Below are positions 51,636 through 61,328 of a stretch of 64,000 bases of DNA, piece after piece (within the stretch, counting starts at the first letter, position 1; the number at the start of each line of letters is the position of its first letter). Source of the stretch: Pacificispira sp002696645 (GTDB lineage Bacteria; Pseudomonadota; Alphaproteobacteria; UBA8366; Aestuariispiraceae); contig NZ_JBLZHU010000004.1 of the NCBI RefSeq assembly GCF_048892425.1, positions 248,001 through 312,000 on the forward strand, written 5' to 3'. A program made the position numbers and the translations under genes. Below the pieces are notes generated by a model, which was not told the DNA's origin, made no database searches, and worked only from the letters and a program-made list of their open reading frames with translations.

Positions 51636-53705
51636 AACGGCGCCTATCTCGCTGAAAAGTTCTGATAGTGAGGGAGCAAGAACTAATTTCGCCCCATAAT
51701 CAGATAAGTGATCATCATCGTAGTAAAGTGGTCTCTGCCCAATTTGAGCGACGCATCTGTTGGATACATATGTGTCACACAATACTTTCTCGGGACGAAT
51801 GTATATTAACTTGGATCGGGACGGGGTATTTTCAAAAACATCATTCACAAAGCGATTACGCTTCTTAAAAACCTCATAGGAGATTGAAACAAATTCAGGC
51901 ACCTTCAAACCAGATAAAACGAATTTTTTGAAATTGTAGTTTGGCACATGCCAGCCAATTTCCGGGACCGGCAAGACCACCCCAATCGGGTGCCCACTGT
52001 CTACTAACCGTGCCAAGAACTCATTCAACATATTCCGTTTTATAGTAGCGTCGTTGTTTAGCCCATTCTGATCAAACGTAAGATTCTCTCGATATCGCGG
52101 CCCGACCTCGACACCCCCTTCGCCATTATCAAACAGGAGAGTCTCTATCGAATTTTCAATTGGATACAGTTGGAATGACCATCGAACAGAAACGATAGCC
52201 ATATCTGTTTTTTCTTTAAGGAATAAAAACAATACCTTGTAGACTTCCTGACAGAAGGGGCCAAGTGTTGGCCTTTGATCATCAACAAAACCAGGGATGG
52301 GATGACACTGCCCCGCAGCCAAACGAACACCACGCAACTTTCGATCCTTAAGTTCTTGATCTAGGGTCGAGAACAAGGCCTCGGCATGGGAATCGCCAAT
52401 AAGTGCAACAGTTTTGTTCGCACTCTTATCTCCAAACTCACAGTAACTGAAACGCGTCTCCTTGCCATAGGGATAGTGCCAGTTGTCTTTGCAGGCCGTT
52501 TCCATATTTGTTTGCGGCGGTGCGATCTGTTCCTGAACATCCGAAAACCGCGCGGGGAATCCCTTCGCAATATACCCAGTCAATCCAACCACAAATAAAA
52601 CAGCCCCTGTTACAGCTGATGCGACAAAGACCGTTCGTGTTTTCACCAGGCCTTTCTTCCTGAACGGCGTTTCAACATAGCGCCATGACGCCCATCCCAG
52701 GACCAATGCCAAAACACAAAGCCCAACCATCATCCATAGCGATGGTTCATTCAAACTGCGCAAACGGGCAAACGCAAAAACCGGCTGATGCCACAGATAC
52801 GCGCTGTAGCTAATCAATCCGATACTGACGAATGGCCTGGCGCTCAAACAACGCCCCACCAAGGATGTGCTTGAGGTGCACGCGATAAGCGCAGCGGTAC
52901 CAAGAACCGGTATGAGTGTGAAAAGGCCCGGCATCGGGGTGGATTCGTCAAATAAGAAAACACTTCCAATAACAGCCAAGAGCCCACAAAACGAGCCGAT
53001 GGAAGAAAAAGTATTGGACCTGGGGCTGGGTATCCACAGGGCAATCAAGGCACCAACCATCAATTCCCATACGCGACCAAATGTCAAAAAGAACGAATTT
53101 GGTAAGAAGTTCAATCTCTCTAGGAATTGATTTTTACCGTCCGATGAAAAATTCAGATCCAAACCAAATACAGCAATGTACAAACTGGCCAGGAAAGCGA
53201 TCAGAATCCCGACTGTTAGCGCTTTTAAAGATCGCCCCCTTAAGAGCAAAGCCATAAGGATTGGGAAGAACAGATAGTATTGCTCTTCAATGGCTAAGCT
53301 CCATGTATGCAGCAAAGGCACAAGTTCCCCGGCTTGCGCGAAATAACCCATTTTCAGATAAAAAAGGATGTTTGAAAGAAACAGCGTTGTTGCCGTTAAA
53401 TTCTGAGAATGATCCCGTAACTGCTCAGGGGACATCCACATCCAGGCAAACGGTATGGTAACGCCCATAACCAGAAAGAGTGCAGGTATGATACGTCGCA
53501 CCCGTCGATCATAAAATTTGATCAGCGAAAACTGTGCCGTCCGAATATCTTTCAGAAGTATCGATGTAATCAAATAGCCGCTTATTACGAAAAAAACATC
53601 AACACCGACATAGCCACCTGAAAAACCCGAAAATCCGGCATGAAAGAAAATCACGCTCAACACGGCAATGGCCCGCAAGCCATCTATCTCAGGGCGATAA
53701 TTCAT
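51624..53705 (-). CDS. OafA/YrhL-type acyltransferase with SGNH domain
   Basis: A 693-residue membrane enzyme that O-acylates a surface glycan. The N-terminal acyltransferase-3 domain (about residues 1-360) has the family start YRPEIDGLRAIAVLSVIFFHAG (His is catalytic) and about ten helices. The C-terminal periplasmic SGNH domain carries IGDSHAEALF and DDHLSDYG, the Ser, Asp and His of the esterase-like triad. The ATG at 53705 (MNYRPEIDGL) is preferred; an in-frame TTG at 53717 is the only longer option. The length and domain order match O-acetyltransferases of O-antigen. Confidence 0.93.
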   Translation of the reverse strand: MNYRPEIDGLRAIAVLSVIFFHAGFSGFSGGYVGVDVFFVISGYLITSILLKDIRTAQFSLIKFYDRRVRRIIPALFLVMGVTIPFAWMWMSPEQLRDHSQNLTATTLFLSNILFYLKMGYFAQAGELVPLLHTWSLAIEEQYYLFFPILMALLLRGRSLKALTVGILIAFLASLYIAVFGLDLNFSSDGKNQFLERLNFLPNSFFLTFGRVWELMVGALIALWIPSPRSNTFSSIGSFCGLLAVIGSVFLFDESTPMPGLFTLIPVLGTAALIACTSSTSLVGRCLSARPFVSIGLISYSAYLWHQPVFAFARLRSLNEPSLWMMVGLCVLALVLGWASWRYVETPFRKKGLVKTRTVFVASAVTGAVLFVVGLTGYIAKGFPARFSDVQEQIAPPQTNMETACKDNWHYPYGKETRFSYCEFGDKSANKTVALIGDSHAEALFSTLDQELKDRKLRGVRLAAGQCHPIPGFVDDQRPTLGPFCQEVYKVLFLFLKEKTDMAIVSVRWSFQLYPIENSIETLLFDNGEGGVEVGPRYRENLTFDQNGLNNDATIKRNMLNEFLARLVDSGHPIGVVLPVPEIGWHVPNYNFKKFVLSGLKVPEFVSISYEVFKKRNRFVNDVFENTPSRSKLIYIRPEKVLCDTYVSNRCVAQIGQRPLYYDDDHLSDYGAKLVLAPSLSELFSEIGAVDGN

Positions 53706-53745
53706 ACATAAATCCAATCAATATCGGGATATCGCGATTGCGTGG

Positions 53746-54873
53746 CTAGGCCTGGACAGCGGCGAGAACGGTTTCGCAGACCGCATTGATCGCCCTATCT
53801 GATAAATAGGGATGCATCGGCAAGCTGAGGATTGTTTCGGAAGTGTTTTCGGAAATAGGAAGCGATCCTTCTCCCAAGCCAAACTCACGATAGGCCGTTT
53901 GATGATGCATCGGTCGCGGATAATAGATGGCAAAGGGCAATCCCTTATGGCGAAACGCCGCCATAATCGCATCGCGTCGATCAGACCGGATCGAATATTG
54001 CGCCCATACGGAGTTCGTCCCGGTCGGGATTTCAGGCGTTATGACATGACCTCTCAGTCTTTCGGTATAGGCGTGCGCGATTCTTCGACGGGCATCGATT
54101 TCACCCTGAAAAATCTTCAGCTTCTCCAAAAGAATTGCCGCCTGTATCGTGTCCAGCCTGCTGTTTAATCCCACCCGGACGATATCGTATTTCTCATCCC
54201 CCTTTCCATGCGCGCGCAGAGACTGATAGAGCCTGGCCCGCTGCGCATCGTCGGTGAACAAGGCCCCGCCGTCGCCAAAACATCCCAATGGTTTTGCGGG
54301 AAAGAAACTGGTCGTTGTGACAGGCGCCAGAACACCGACATTGCGATGCCCCTGAGCGGCTCCAAAGGCTTGCGCGGAATCAGCAATCAGCAACAATCCC
54401 TCCTGGTCGCAATAGGGGACAAGCCGCGCATAATCTCCGGGCAGTCCGAACAGGTCCACAGAAATGACCGCGCGGGGGATTAATTTTCCCTCCTTACGAA
54501 CACGATCAACCGCGTCCTTCAAACTTTCCGGATCCAGGTTAAATGTGGCCGGATCAATATCGCAAAATACCGGTCGCGCACCCAGAACAAGCACCGCTTC
54601 CGCCGTCGCCGTGAATGTAAAACCGGGAACAAAGACGGCATCCCCGGGACCAATGCCATCGGCCATCAGGGCGATTTGCAAGGCATCTGTACCATTACCG
54701 CACGTCACTGTATGAGGCGCGCCACAAAACTGGGAGAGCGCCTCTTCCAGTTCCACAACTTCTGGGCCCATAATGAACTGACCATGCGCCAAGACATCGG
54801 CAATCCGCGCTGAAATCTGCTCACCGATTGACGCCATCTGCGCCTTGAGATCAACCATCTCAACTTTGACCAT
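53746..54873 (-). CDS. DegT/DnrJ/EryC1 sugar aminotransferase
   Basis: A 375-residue PLP-dependent enzyme that aminates a nucleotide-linked keto sugar. The PLP lysine is K194 in FFPAKPLGCFGDGGA and the conserved Asp is D165 in LIADSAQAFG. GNGTDALQIAL near residue 60 is the phosphate-binding segment. Close upstream is a WbpD-like acetyltransferase gene. This WbpE-WbpD type pairing points to a 3-acetamido sugar acid such as UDP-GlcNAc3NAcA. WbpA and WbpB equivalents are not in the window. Confidence 0.92.
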   Translation of the reverse strand: MVKVEMVDLKAQMASIGEQISARIADVLAHGQFIMGPEVVELEEALSQFCGAPHTVTCGNGTDALQIALMADGIGPGDAVFVPGFTFTATAEAVLVLGARPVFCDIDPATFNLDPESLKDAVDRVRKEGKLIPRAVISVDLFGLPGDYARLVPYCDQEGLLLIADSAQAFGAAQGHRNVGVLAPVTTTSFFPAKPLGCFGDGGALFTDDAQRARLYQSLRAHGKGDEKYDIVRVGLNSRLDTIQAAILLEKLKIFQGEIDARRRIAHAYTERLRGHVITPEIPTGTNSVWAQYSIRSDRRDAIMAAFRHKGLPFAIYYPRPMHHQTAYREFGLGEGSLPISENTSETILSLPMHPYLSDRAINAVCETVLAAVQA

Positions 54874-54915
54874 TAAACACCTGCGCTTGGAAAAATTCGT
54901 AAAGAGGTTCTAACG

Positions 54916-55488
54916 TCACTCACAAAGCGAAAGACCAGAATCGGACAGCTGATATCGCTCGCCGGTTCGCGGGCAGACTAGATTTTCATCCAAACGATCG
55001 CCACTGCGACCGACCCATCCCAAGTGTCGGGCTGGATTCCCAACAACCAATGCATGATCCGGGATATCCTTGGTGACAACCGCCCCTGCCCCGATCATTG
55101 CATAGCGGCCAATCGTGACACCACAGATGATGGTGGCATTCGCGCCAATTGTCGCCCCCATGCGAACCAGTGTTGGCAGGAATTCATCCTTGCGTTCAAC
55201 AAATGCACGCGGTGTCAGGACATTGGTGAAAACACAGGATGGGCCGCAAAAAACATCCGCTTCCAGCGTAACACCTTTGTACAATGAGACATTGTTTTGA
55301 ATCTTGCACCCCGACCCAATGGTAACATTCGGGCCCGCCATAACATTTTGACCAAGAACACTGCCGCGCCCAATGCTGGTATTGGATAAGACATGCACAA
55401 AATGCCAGATTTTACAGTCCGCATTAACCACAGCGCCTTCGTCAACGATGGCAGAGGCATGCACAAATGCAGTCGGATCAATACCCAT
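54916..55488 (-). CDS. Hexapeptide N-acetyltransferase, WbpD-like
   Basis: A 190-residue left-handed beta-helix acetyltransferase. Hexapeptide repeats run through about residues 10-150 (HASAIVDEGAVVNADCKIWHFVHV, then IGANATIICGVTIGRYAMIGAGAVVTKDIPDHALVVGNPAR). The loop SCVFTNVLTPRAFVERKDEF matches UDP-2-acetamido-3-amino-2,3-dideoxyglucuronate N-acetyltransferases. It starts inside the stop of the upstream membrane-protein gene (TAATG), indicating coupled translation, and precedes the DegT aminotransferase by 42 bases. Confidence 0.9.
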   Translation of the reverse strand: MGIDPTAFVHASAIVDEGAVVNADCKIWHFVHVLSNTSIGRGSVLGQNVMAGPNVTIGSGCKIQNNVSLYKGVTLEADVFCGPSCVFTNVLTPRAFVERKDEFLPTLVRMGATIGANATIICGVTIGRYAMIGAGAVVTKDIPDHALVVGNPARHLGWVGRSGDRLDENLVCPRTGERYQLSDSGLSLCE

Positions 55489-56858
55489 TAGACTCTTACC
55501 TCGCGCAACATTCGAAATCTATCCAGACCGCCCAGTATTCCCAAAGCCGTCCAGACAATAAGGACAGGATCAAAGGGCAAGGCGTATTTTGCCCCCAATA
55601 CCGGGCCGGTCAGCACCAGATAGTAGGCACAATATCCCAGGCCCAACAGGGTCATTTTTGGATACTGACGCCCGGATAGTATAAGTCCCCACACGGCAAA
55701 CAGGCTGCCAATAGCGACAATTGTAAGAGAGATTATTGTAATCGCTACATACCCGCTGGACTGTCGTTGAACAAAGCTTGTGACGCGATCTATAATGCCG
55801 GTACCAGAAGAGTTGGAGAAAGATTCAGACTTCAGGTTTTGGACCACCGGATGCACCATAAGACTGGGCAAGATCAGGTTCATTGCAGCCGCGCGGCCCC
55901 AAGTGACGGCTATATCCAACGGCGCAATCTCTGAAAGTTTCTCCCATGCCAAAGCAACACGAATATCAGACTGTTTAAACGCAGCTGTGTTTGGAATATC
56001 CGCAGCACGATGGATCGCCTCCTGCTCGAATTCGCTGGCCCATTGGCCCCGGGTTCCTCCCCGACTCTCGGCATAAATCTCCGCCGTAACCCAGTTCAGT
56101 AAATGGGTCCCTTGCTGTGCTGTAATGCGATAGGTTCCAAAATTCTGCTCAATTCGTAAAACCTGCGGCATGAGAAACAATGCAGCAAATACAAGTGGCA
56201 AAAACCCGACAACGACCGCAAGAAAAGGGGATCGCAGCGTTCCGTACCAGAAGAAATACCCGCACAGAATCACGGATATGACTGGAACTAGGGGCAGTGC
56301 CGCCGGTCTGATCGCAAGCGACACTCCAAAGCAGACCGACATCCAGACCGCTTGTTTAACAGACCGTCGCTCCAAAGTGCGTACAAAAAAGAATATTCCC
56401 CCAACGCTCGCTGCCAATGCCAGGGAATCTGACAGCAGAAGCGTTGAATGCAGCACCATATTCGGCCACAGAATGGTCAGAATGGCCGCCAAAAGACCAA
56501 CCCGCCGCCCAATACGGGAGGCAACCGCCCCGATCAGGCACACTGTTACTGAATCGACAAGCGATTGAAAAATAACCGCAGGCAACAAGATACTGCCAAA
56601 GACTGACTTCAGTCCGGCCAGGACCAATGTATAGCCATAAACCCGTTCATAATCGGGTACGGGGGCACCTGCAGGGCCGAATAAAAACGCACCCGTTCGA
56701 AAAAACCAATCTGCCCTATCAAGATACAGACCTGAATCCGGTGCGGTCACGCCGACACCAATAGCGACCAAAAAAATAATATGTGCCCCGCGGATGATCA
56801 GGGCCGCCAAAAATATTTTAATGAAATCATTCCGTGTCAGCACGCCCGTGCCTTTCAT
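55488..56858 (-). CDS. Integral membrane glycosyltransferase, GT39/ArnT-like
   Basis: A 456-residue membrane protein with about eleven helices, from the ATG at 56858 (MKGTGVLTRNDFIK) preceded by AAAAGG. The first periplasmic loop holds APDSGLYLDRADWF, with the acidic residue typical of polyprenyl-phosphate-sugar-dependent GT-C enzymes (PMT/ArnT type). It would transfer a lipid-linked sugar outside the membrane. It overlaps the upstream GT4 gene by 32 bases. Closest family is by topology and one motif; the sugar and acceptor are unknown. Confidence 0.75.
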   Translation of the reverse strand: MKGTGVLTRNDFIKIFLAALIIRGAHIIFLVAIGVGVTAPDSGLYLDRADWFFRTGAFLFGPAGAPVPDYERVYGYTLVLAGLKSVFGSILLPAVIFQSLVDSVTVCLIGAVASRIGRRVGLLAAILTILWPNMVLHSTLLLSDSLALAASVGGIFFFVRTLERRSVKQAVWMSVCFGVSLAIRPAALPLVPVISVILCGYFFWYGTLRSPFLAVVVGFLPLVFAALFLMPQVLRIEQNFGTYRITAQQGTHLLNWVTAEIYAESRGGTRGQWASEFEQEAIHRAADIPNTAAFKQSDIRVALAWEKLSEIAPLDIAVTWGRAAAMNLILPSLMVHPVVQNLKSESFSNSSGTGIIDRVTSFVQRQSSGYVAITIISLTIVAIGSLFAVWGLILSGRQYPKMTLLGLGYCAYYLVLTGPVLGAKYALPFDPVLIVWTALGILGGLDRFRMLREVRV

Positions 56859-57942
56859 GAAGCGCCTTTTCGACCAAAGACATAAACTGCTGTCGCACAA
56901 CCGCGCCTTCAAAGGCGGCTGGCAACAGGGAGGGGGCCAACTCGTCAGACTTTGACCCTGAAATGGCCGATGTGGAGAGTAAATCCACCAGTTCTTGACT
57001 GTTTGGTGCCAGCAACACCGCCCCTTGTGCGGCCTGTTCTTGAATCTCTCCTAACCCGTCCACGCTTTCCAATCCATAAACTGGAACACCACATGCCAAC
57101 GCCTCCAGCGCGACATTAGGCAGGCCTTCCCAACGTGACATCATGACAAGGCCTCGACTGCGCGCCAGGATTGCCCAGGGATTGTCCTGAAAGCCAATAA
57201 ATCGCGCTTGGGGGGATACATTCATGCTTTTGGTCAAACTCTCTAACCGACTCCGTTCCGGCCCATCACCAATGAAAAGCACCTTTACCTGCGGCGGACA
57301 CTCAGACAGGACCTCCAGTAATCGGTCAAAACCCTTTGCTGGCGTCAGCCGCCCGATAGCGACAAACCACCCCTTAGAGAATTCCTCCGATATCGGTTGT
57401 ATCGCCTGTATTCGAAGTCCGGGTACATCGATGGGATTTACGATCAATTCGACCAACCGGCGCAATCCAGGGCACAGTGCCTCCAACTCATTAGCGACAT
57501 GGCGGGCATTGCATACGACAAAATCCGCGCGTGGATAAAGCAGACGATAAGCCAGTTTCCCAACACCAATTGGCAACCAGCGCAGCGTGCTATCAACCGT
57601 ATTGGCTTCACGCACGATTACAGAAGGGGGCTGAGACAAGGTCGCGCAAACGCCCAGCACGGCCAGATTCAGATAACCCATCGTGCTGACCAGAACATCC
57701 GGCTTCTCTTTGGAAATACAGTGCCTAAGGCGAAACAGAGCGGTTCTGAGACGGGACGCGCCAAGATCAATCAACCGAACTGATTTTGAGAGGGAGGCAC
57801 GAAGTGGTCCTTCCCCCGTTAGGACGATAAGAACAACCTGATACTGTTCTGGCTTCAGGCTGTGCAAAAAGTGCAACATAACCCGCTCAGCACCCCCCCC
57901 TGCAAAAGAGGGCAGCACAAAAGCGATTTTTCGCGGCGTCAT
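56827..57942 (-). CDS. GT4-family glycosyltransferase
   Basis: A 371-residue retaining glycosyltransferase of GT-B fold. The N-terminal domain starts FVLPSFAGGGAERVMLHFL. The C-terminal domain has VAIGRLTPAKGFDRLLEVL, the donor-phosphate lysine region, and SRWEGLPNVALEALACGVPV, the catalytic E-x7-E-like motif. It acts at the cytoplasmic face. It is first in a group of five genes reading toward 51.6 kb and lies 148 bases after the PIG-L gene on the same strand. Confidence 0.93.
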   Translation of the reverse strand: MTPRKIAFVLPSFAGGGAERVMLHFLHSLKPEQYQVVLIVLTGEGPLRASLSKSVRLIDLGASRLRTALFRLRHCISKEKPDVLVSTMGYLNLAVLGVCATLSQPPSVIVREANTVDSTLRWLPIGVGKLAYRLLYPRADFVVCNARHVANELEALCPGLRRLVELIVNPIDVPGLRIQAIQPISEEFSKGWFVAIGRLTPAKGFDRLLEVLSECPPQVKVLFIGDGPERSRLESLTKSMNVSPQARFIGFQDNPWAILARSRGLVMMSRWEGLPNVALEALACGVPVYGLESVDGLGEIQEQAAQGAVLLAPNSQELVDLLSTSAISGSKSDELAPSLLPAAFEGAVVRQQFMSLVEKALHERHGRADTE

Positions 57943-58090
57943 CTATAGAAGTCCCCAAGGCCGATCATTCGCGATTGATCGCAACAAGGAAACCTCCATC
58001 TTAATCCGCAGGGACCATGTCCGAAGTGTCCTCTGACAAGACTTTCATTGATAATTTGAATCAGTCCTACGGACACGGATAATCCAGCGT

Positions 58091-58780
58091 TCATAATGTG
58101 ATGACTTTACGGACAATACGAAATGCCTCAGCTGCGGAAACACCGCTCTGCGTGCCGCGCAGGGCCGCCTGCGCCCGAATGGCGTCCAGACTTCGGGGAT
58201 GTGGAAAGTCTCTAAGCTCCTCTTTGTAGCAGGCCATAGCAGCAATCTTCACGTCCAGAGAGGATCCGAGTTCCACATACATGTTTGGCTGAATCTGATC
58301 TTCTGGAAGGGCATATTCCGTTGATGACAAAACCTCGCCATGAATAAGTGTCGGCGCGAAGCCAGGCAAGCTTCGGCAGGCTGTTTGGACGGCTTTGGCG
58401 GTTATCTGGTGATCCACATTCAGATCCCCCGCATGATGCGTGAAAACCGCATCTGGTTTAACCCCGTCCAGAAAGGCCTCCACCCGGTGAACCACATCCA
58501 GCAATGCTACCGTATCCATGCGGTTATCAGGAAAATCTGCGAATTGAAGGTCTCGCACACCCAGCAGGGTGTTAGCGCTTTCCGAGTGTTCCCGCAATTG
58601 CGCCAAATCTGAGGGGTCTGCGGCGCCAGAGGTCTGTCGCGCGGCAAGACCGGTTGCAAGTATCAGCACAGAAACGGCCCCACCCTTTGATGAGATGCGA
58701 TGCATCGTGCCACCAAATCCCAGCACCTCATCGTCCGGATGCGCCGCAATGACGGCAATGTTGGTCAATCCCTCAATCAT
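58091..58780 (-). CDS. PIG-L family (LmbE-like) deacetylase
   Basis: A 229-residue zinc-dependent deacetylase. The metal motif AHPDDEVLGFGGT is at the N-terminus, and THHAGDLNVDHQ supplies the third ligand and catalytic residues. Such enzymes remove N-acetyl groups from amino sugars. It overlaps the GNAT gene by 4 bases, and the pair could swap an acetyl group for another acyl group. Last gene of the six-gene operon that starts off the right edge of the window. Confidence 0.93.
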   Translation of the reverse strand: MIEGLTNIAVIAAHPDDEVLGFGGTMHRISSKGGAVSVLILATGLAARQTSGAADPSDLAQLREHSESANTLLGVRDLQFADFPDNRMDTVALLDVVHRVEAFLDGVKPDAVFTHHAGDLNVDHQITAKAVQTACRSLPGFAPTLIHGEVLSSTEYALPEDQIQPNMYVELGSSLDVKIAAMACYKEELRDFPHPRSLDAIRAQAALRGTQSGVSAAEAFRIVRKVITL

Positions 58781-59250
58781 TTGATATCCCCTATTCGGAC
58801 GAAAAAGGTGGAATAGTCTGGTCCCGCCTGTTCCATCGTAAAGCCCAGCCGATCAAATAGTTTCAAGGATGCTTGATTCACAGCCTTTACATCAGCCTGC
58901 AAGATGGCCGAAGGCTCTCGTAAGGCCAATAGGCCCGCAGCAGTGCGAATTGCATATTGCGCCGCGCCAGATCCACGGCACGCAGCATCTATATAGATAT
59001 CAATATTCCAGCGCGAGCCATCCGTTTTCTGAAACCGAACCTGACCAACAGGTCTTCCTTCTGCTTCCAGAATCCATAGCAGGCAGGCTTCGCTTTCTAG
59101 CGCGCCGGCAAGCCATGCAGAGTGCTGATCCGCCTCTATTGGCTTTGTCGTCTTCAGTTTATGAGCCAGGGAATCTGGTTGGTTAACCCAATCCAGCAAT
59201 ATCCCAGCATCATCCATTGTCGCAGGACGAAGAGAAATGGATGGCGGCAT
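58777..59250 (-). CDS. GNAT N-acetyltransferase
   Basis: A 157-residue acetyltransferase. The acetyl-CoA motif is AACRGSGAAQYAIRTAAG and the protein ends with GFTMEQAGPDYSTFFVR. The fold resembles PseH/NeuD-independent GNATs of nonulosonic-acid clusters that acylate an amino sugar. It starts 2 bases after the end of the SpsF-aminotransferase gene and overlaps the PIG-L gene by 4 bases. Confidence 0.9.
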   Translation of the reverse strand: MPPSISLRPATMDDAGILLDWVNQPDSLAHKLKTTKPIEADQHSAWLAGALESEACLLWILEAEGRPVGQVRFQKTDGSRWNIDIYIDAACRGSGAAQYAIRTAAGLLALREPSAILQADVKAVNQASLKLFDRLGFTMEQAGPDYSTFFVRIGDIK

Positions 59251-59252
59251 CC

Positions 59253-61328
59253 CTATTTCCGAACTGAGAATGTGGGCTGAATCATATCGCCTTTCAGGGC
59301 CATCCTGGGATCCGGCAGGGCCATATGCTCCTTCACTTGCTCCATAGCCGCCCGCATCCCTTGTTCAACATGCTTTTGGAAGCCGTCATCCTCCTGCGCC
59401 AGACACAGATTAAAAGAAGCCCCCAGCAGTAAACCATTTGCGACAAATTCCTGCCGCATCAAACTGGTCAGTAACCCGCCCGAAATCGGTGCCTCAGAAA
59501 AACTCAATCGTGGCCACCAATCAATATCGGTGACCTGAACATAGTTATCCATGCCGACATCCCGGAAGATACCATTGGCCATTGTGGCAAAATTAGCTCC
59601 GACGGTCTTCAAGCGTGGAATGACATTCTGGCTTTCCAATTTATCAATTGTTGCAATCGCTGCCGCCAGAGAAATCGCCTCCCCCCCAAATGTGCCGGAA
59701 AAGAAAATATCCTCCATTAGGTCCATAATATCTGACCGCCCCACGACGGCTGCGATCGGCATCCCGTTGCCCATGGCTTTCCCGACACAGGCCAGGTCCG
59801 GCGTGACCCCATACACAGCCTGTGCACCGCCCAGATCCATCCGGAATCCGGTTACGATCTCGTCAAATATCAGCACAACGCCGTACTGTTCCGTCAATGC
59901 GCGCACACGCTCCAGAAATCCCGGGGCCGGATTCACTGTTCCAGCCGGTTCCAAAATGACAGCGGCAAATGCATCGGGCTGCCCTTTCAGAATATCCTCC
60001 AGCTGATCGGCATCGTTAAAGGCGAAATTCTCTGTCAGATCTTGCACCACTCCGGGCACGCCAAGGCGGCGGGCGGTGGATCCAATATACCAATCATGCC
60101 AACCATGATAGCCACCGACAACGACCTTATCGCGACCGGTTTTTGCGCGGGCCAATCTGATCGCCGCTGTTGTCGCATCAGAACCATTTTTACCAAAACG
60201 AACCTTTTCGGCACAGGGGATAAGCCGAACCAAGCGTTCCGCCAATTCCATTTCCAGGCGCGTCGGCAATGAGAATGTTGCACCGCGTTCCATCTGGTCC
60301 ATCATCGCGGCATTCACGTCCGGATCGGCATAGCCCAGAATGACGGGGAGCAAGCCCAGGACAAAATCCGCATAGCGATTGCCGTCAACATCCCAAACCC
60401 AGCCGCCCCGACCGCGATCCAAAAACAGGGGCGTCGACCCCTTTACCCATTGCTGGTAACTTTTGGAAAATGTCTGACTGGCCAGCGGTATTGTCTGGCG
60501 TGCGCGTTCAAACAGGCGATTGCTTTCCTGGTAACGCCCCCTCGACTCCTGCAGATCAAGGGTAGTTCCCTGATTATGGGGAATGGATCTATTGAAGAAA
60601 AACAGCGCTGGATTGGCCGTGCAATAGGCGATCACATCCAACCAGCCGCACTGTTCCGGCAGATCAGAAAACACCCTGCTCAGAAAATCAGCATCCGCTG
60701 CCTCATCCAATGTCCACCGCAAATGCCCATAATTCTGTGGCCATATGACTTGCTCCCGTTTGAAATCCCCCGCAGGGAAGCGGTCTTTTAAACGGCCATG
60801 AATGTACGGTGTTACATGCTGGCGTAAAAAGGGATCTTGCGCCTTTGACGCGGCCTCATTCAAGGCAGCAACGGTGAAAACCTCTACATCCAGGCCATCA
60901 GGAAAGCTGCGGCTTAAAGTATTGGAGACAAAATCCGCATCGGAGGCCCGGAAATGCTGAATGATACTGTCGACAACAACCGGATCAATCAGCGGGCAGT
61001 CGCCTGTGACACGGACAATCGCATCGGCACCGCTTTTCTGGGCGACGATGGCGAAACGGGACAAGACATCATTCTCATCGCCACGAAAGACCGGGAAGCC
61101 CAGCCCCTCCACCAAAGCAACCAAAGGATCATTCTCACCCTTATCACTGGTTGCCACCCAAATCTCATCAACCTGGTGCGCCCGCGCCAGCCGGCTTAAC
61201 AAGCGCTCTATTGCCGGCTTACCCGACAGGGGCAAAAGAGATTTACCTGGCAGCCGAGTGGACCCCATCCGTGCCTGAACAATCGCAACAACTTTTCCAC
61301 GCATTGAGGGCGAAGACGAAGACATCAT
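59253..61328 (-). CDS. Fusion of SpsF-type cytidylyltransferase and class III aminotransferase
   Basis: A 691-residue protein. Residues about 12-250 are an SpsF/NeuA-like nucleotidyltransferase with the family motif QARMGSTRLPGK (18-29) and the acidic RVTGDCPLIDP. Residues about 265-680 are a glutamate-1-semialdehyde-aminomutase-like class III aminotransferase with the PLP lysine K517 in CVGKAMGNGMPIAA and FDEIVTGFRMDLGG. It could activate a sugar with a nucleotide and place an amino group on a related substrate. The start ATG at 61328 overlaps the ATP-grasp stop by 4 bases and has GGAG upstream; an in-frame TTG at 61352 is less likely. Confidence 0.9.
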   Translation of the reverse strand: MMSSSSPSMRGKVVAIVQARMGSTRLPGKSLLPLSGKPAIERLLSRLARAHQVDEIWVATSDKGENDPLVALVEGLGFPVFRGDENDVLSRFAIVAQKSGADAIVRVTGDCPLIDPVVVDSIIQHFRASDADFVSNTLSRSFPDGLDVEVFTVAALNEAASKAQDPFLRQHVTPYIHGRLKDRFPAGDFKREQVIWPQNYGHLRWTLDEAADADFLSRVFSDLPEQCGWLDVIAYCTANPALFFFNRSIPHNQGTTLDLQESRGRYQESNRLFERARQTIPLASQTFSKSYQQWVKGSTPLFLDRGRGGWVWDVDGNRYADFVLGLLPVILGYADPDVNAAMMDQMERGATFSLPTRLEMELAERLVRLIPCAEKVRFGKNGSDATTAAIRLARAKTGRDKVVVGGYHGWHDWYIGSTARRLGVPGVVQDLTENFAFNDADQLEDILKGQPDAFAAVILEPAGTVNPAPGFLERVRALTEQYGVVLIFDEIVTGFRMDLGGAQAVYGVTPDLACVGKAMGNGMPIAAVVGRSDIMDLMEDIFFSGTFGGEAISLAAAIATIDKLESQNVIPRLKTVGANFATMANGIFRDVGMDNYVQVTDIDWWPRLSFSEAPISGGLLTSLMRQEFVANGLLLGASFNLCLAQEDDGFQKHVEQGMRAAMEQVKEHMALPDPRMALKGDMIQPTFSVRK

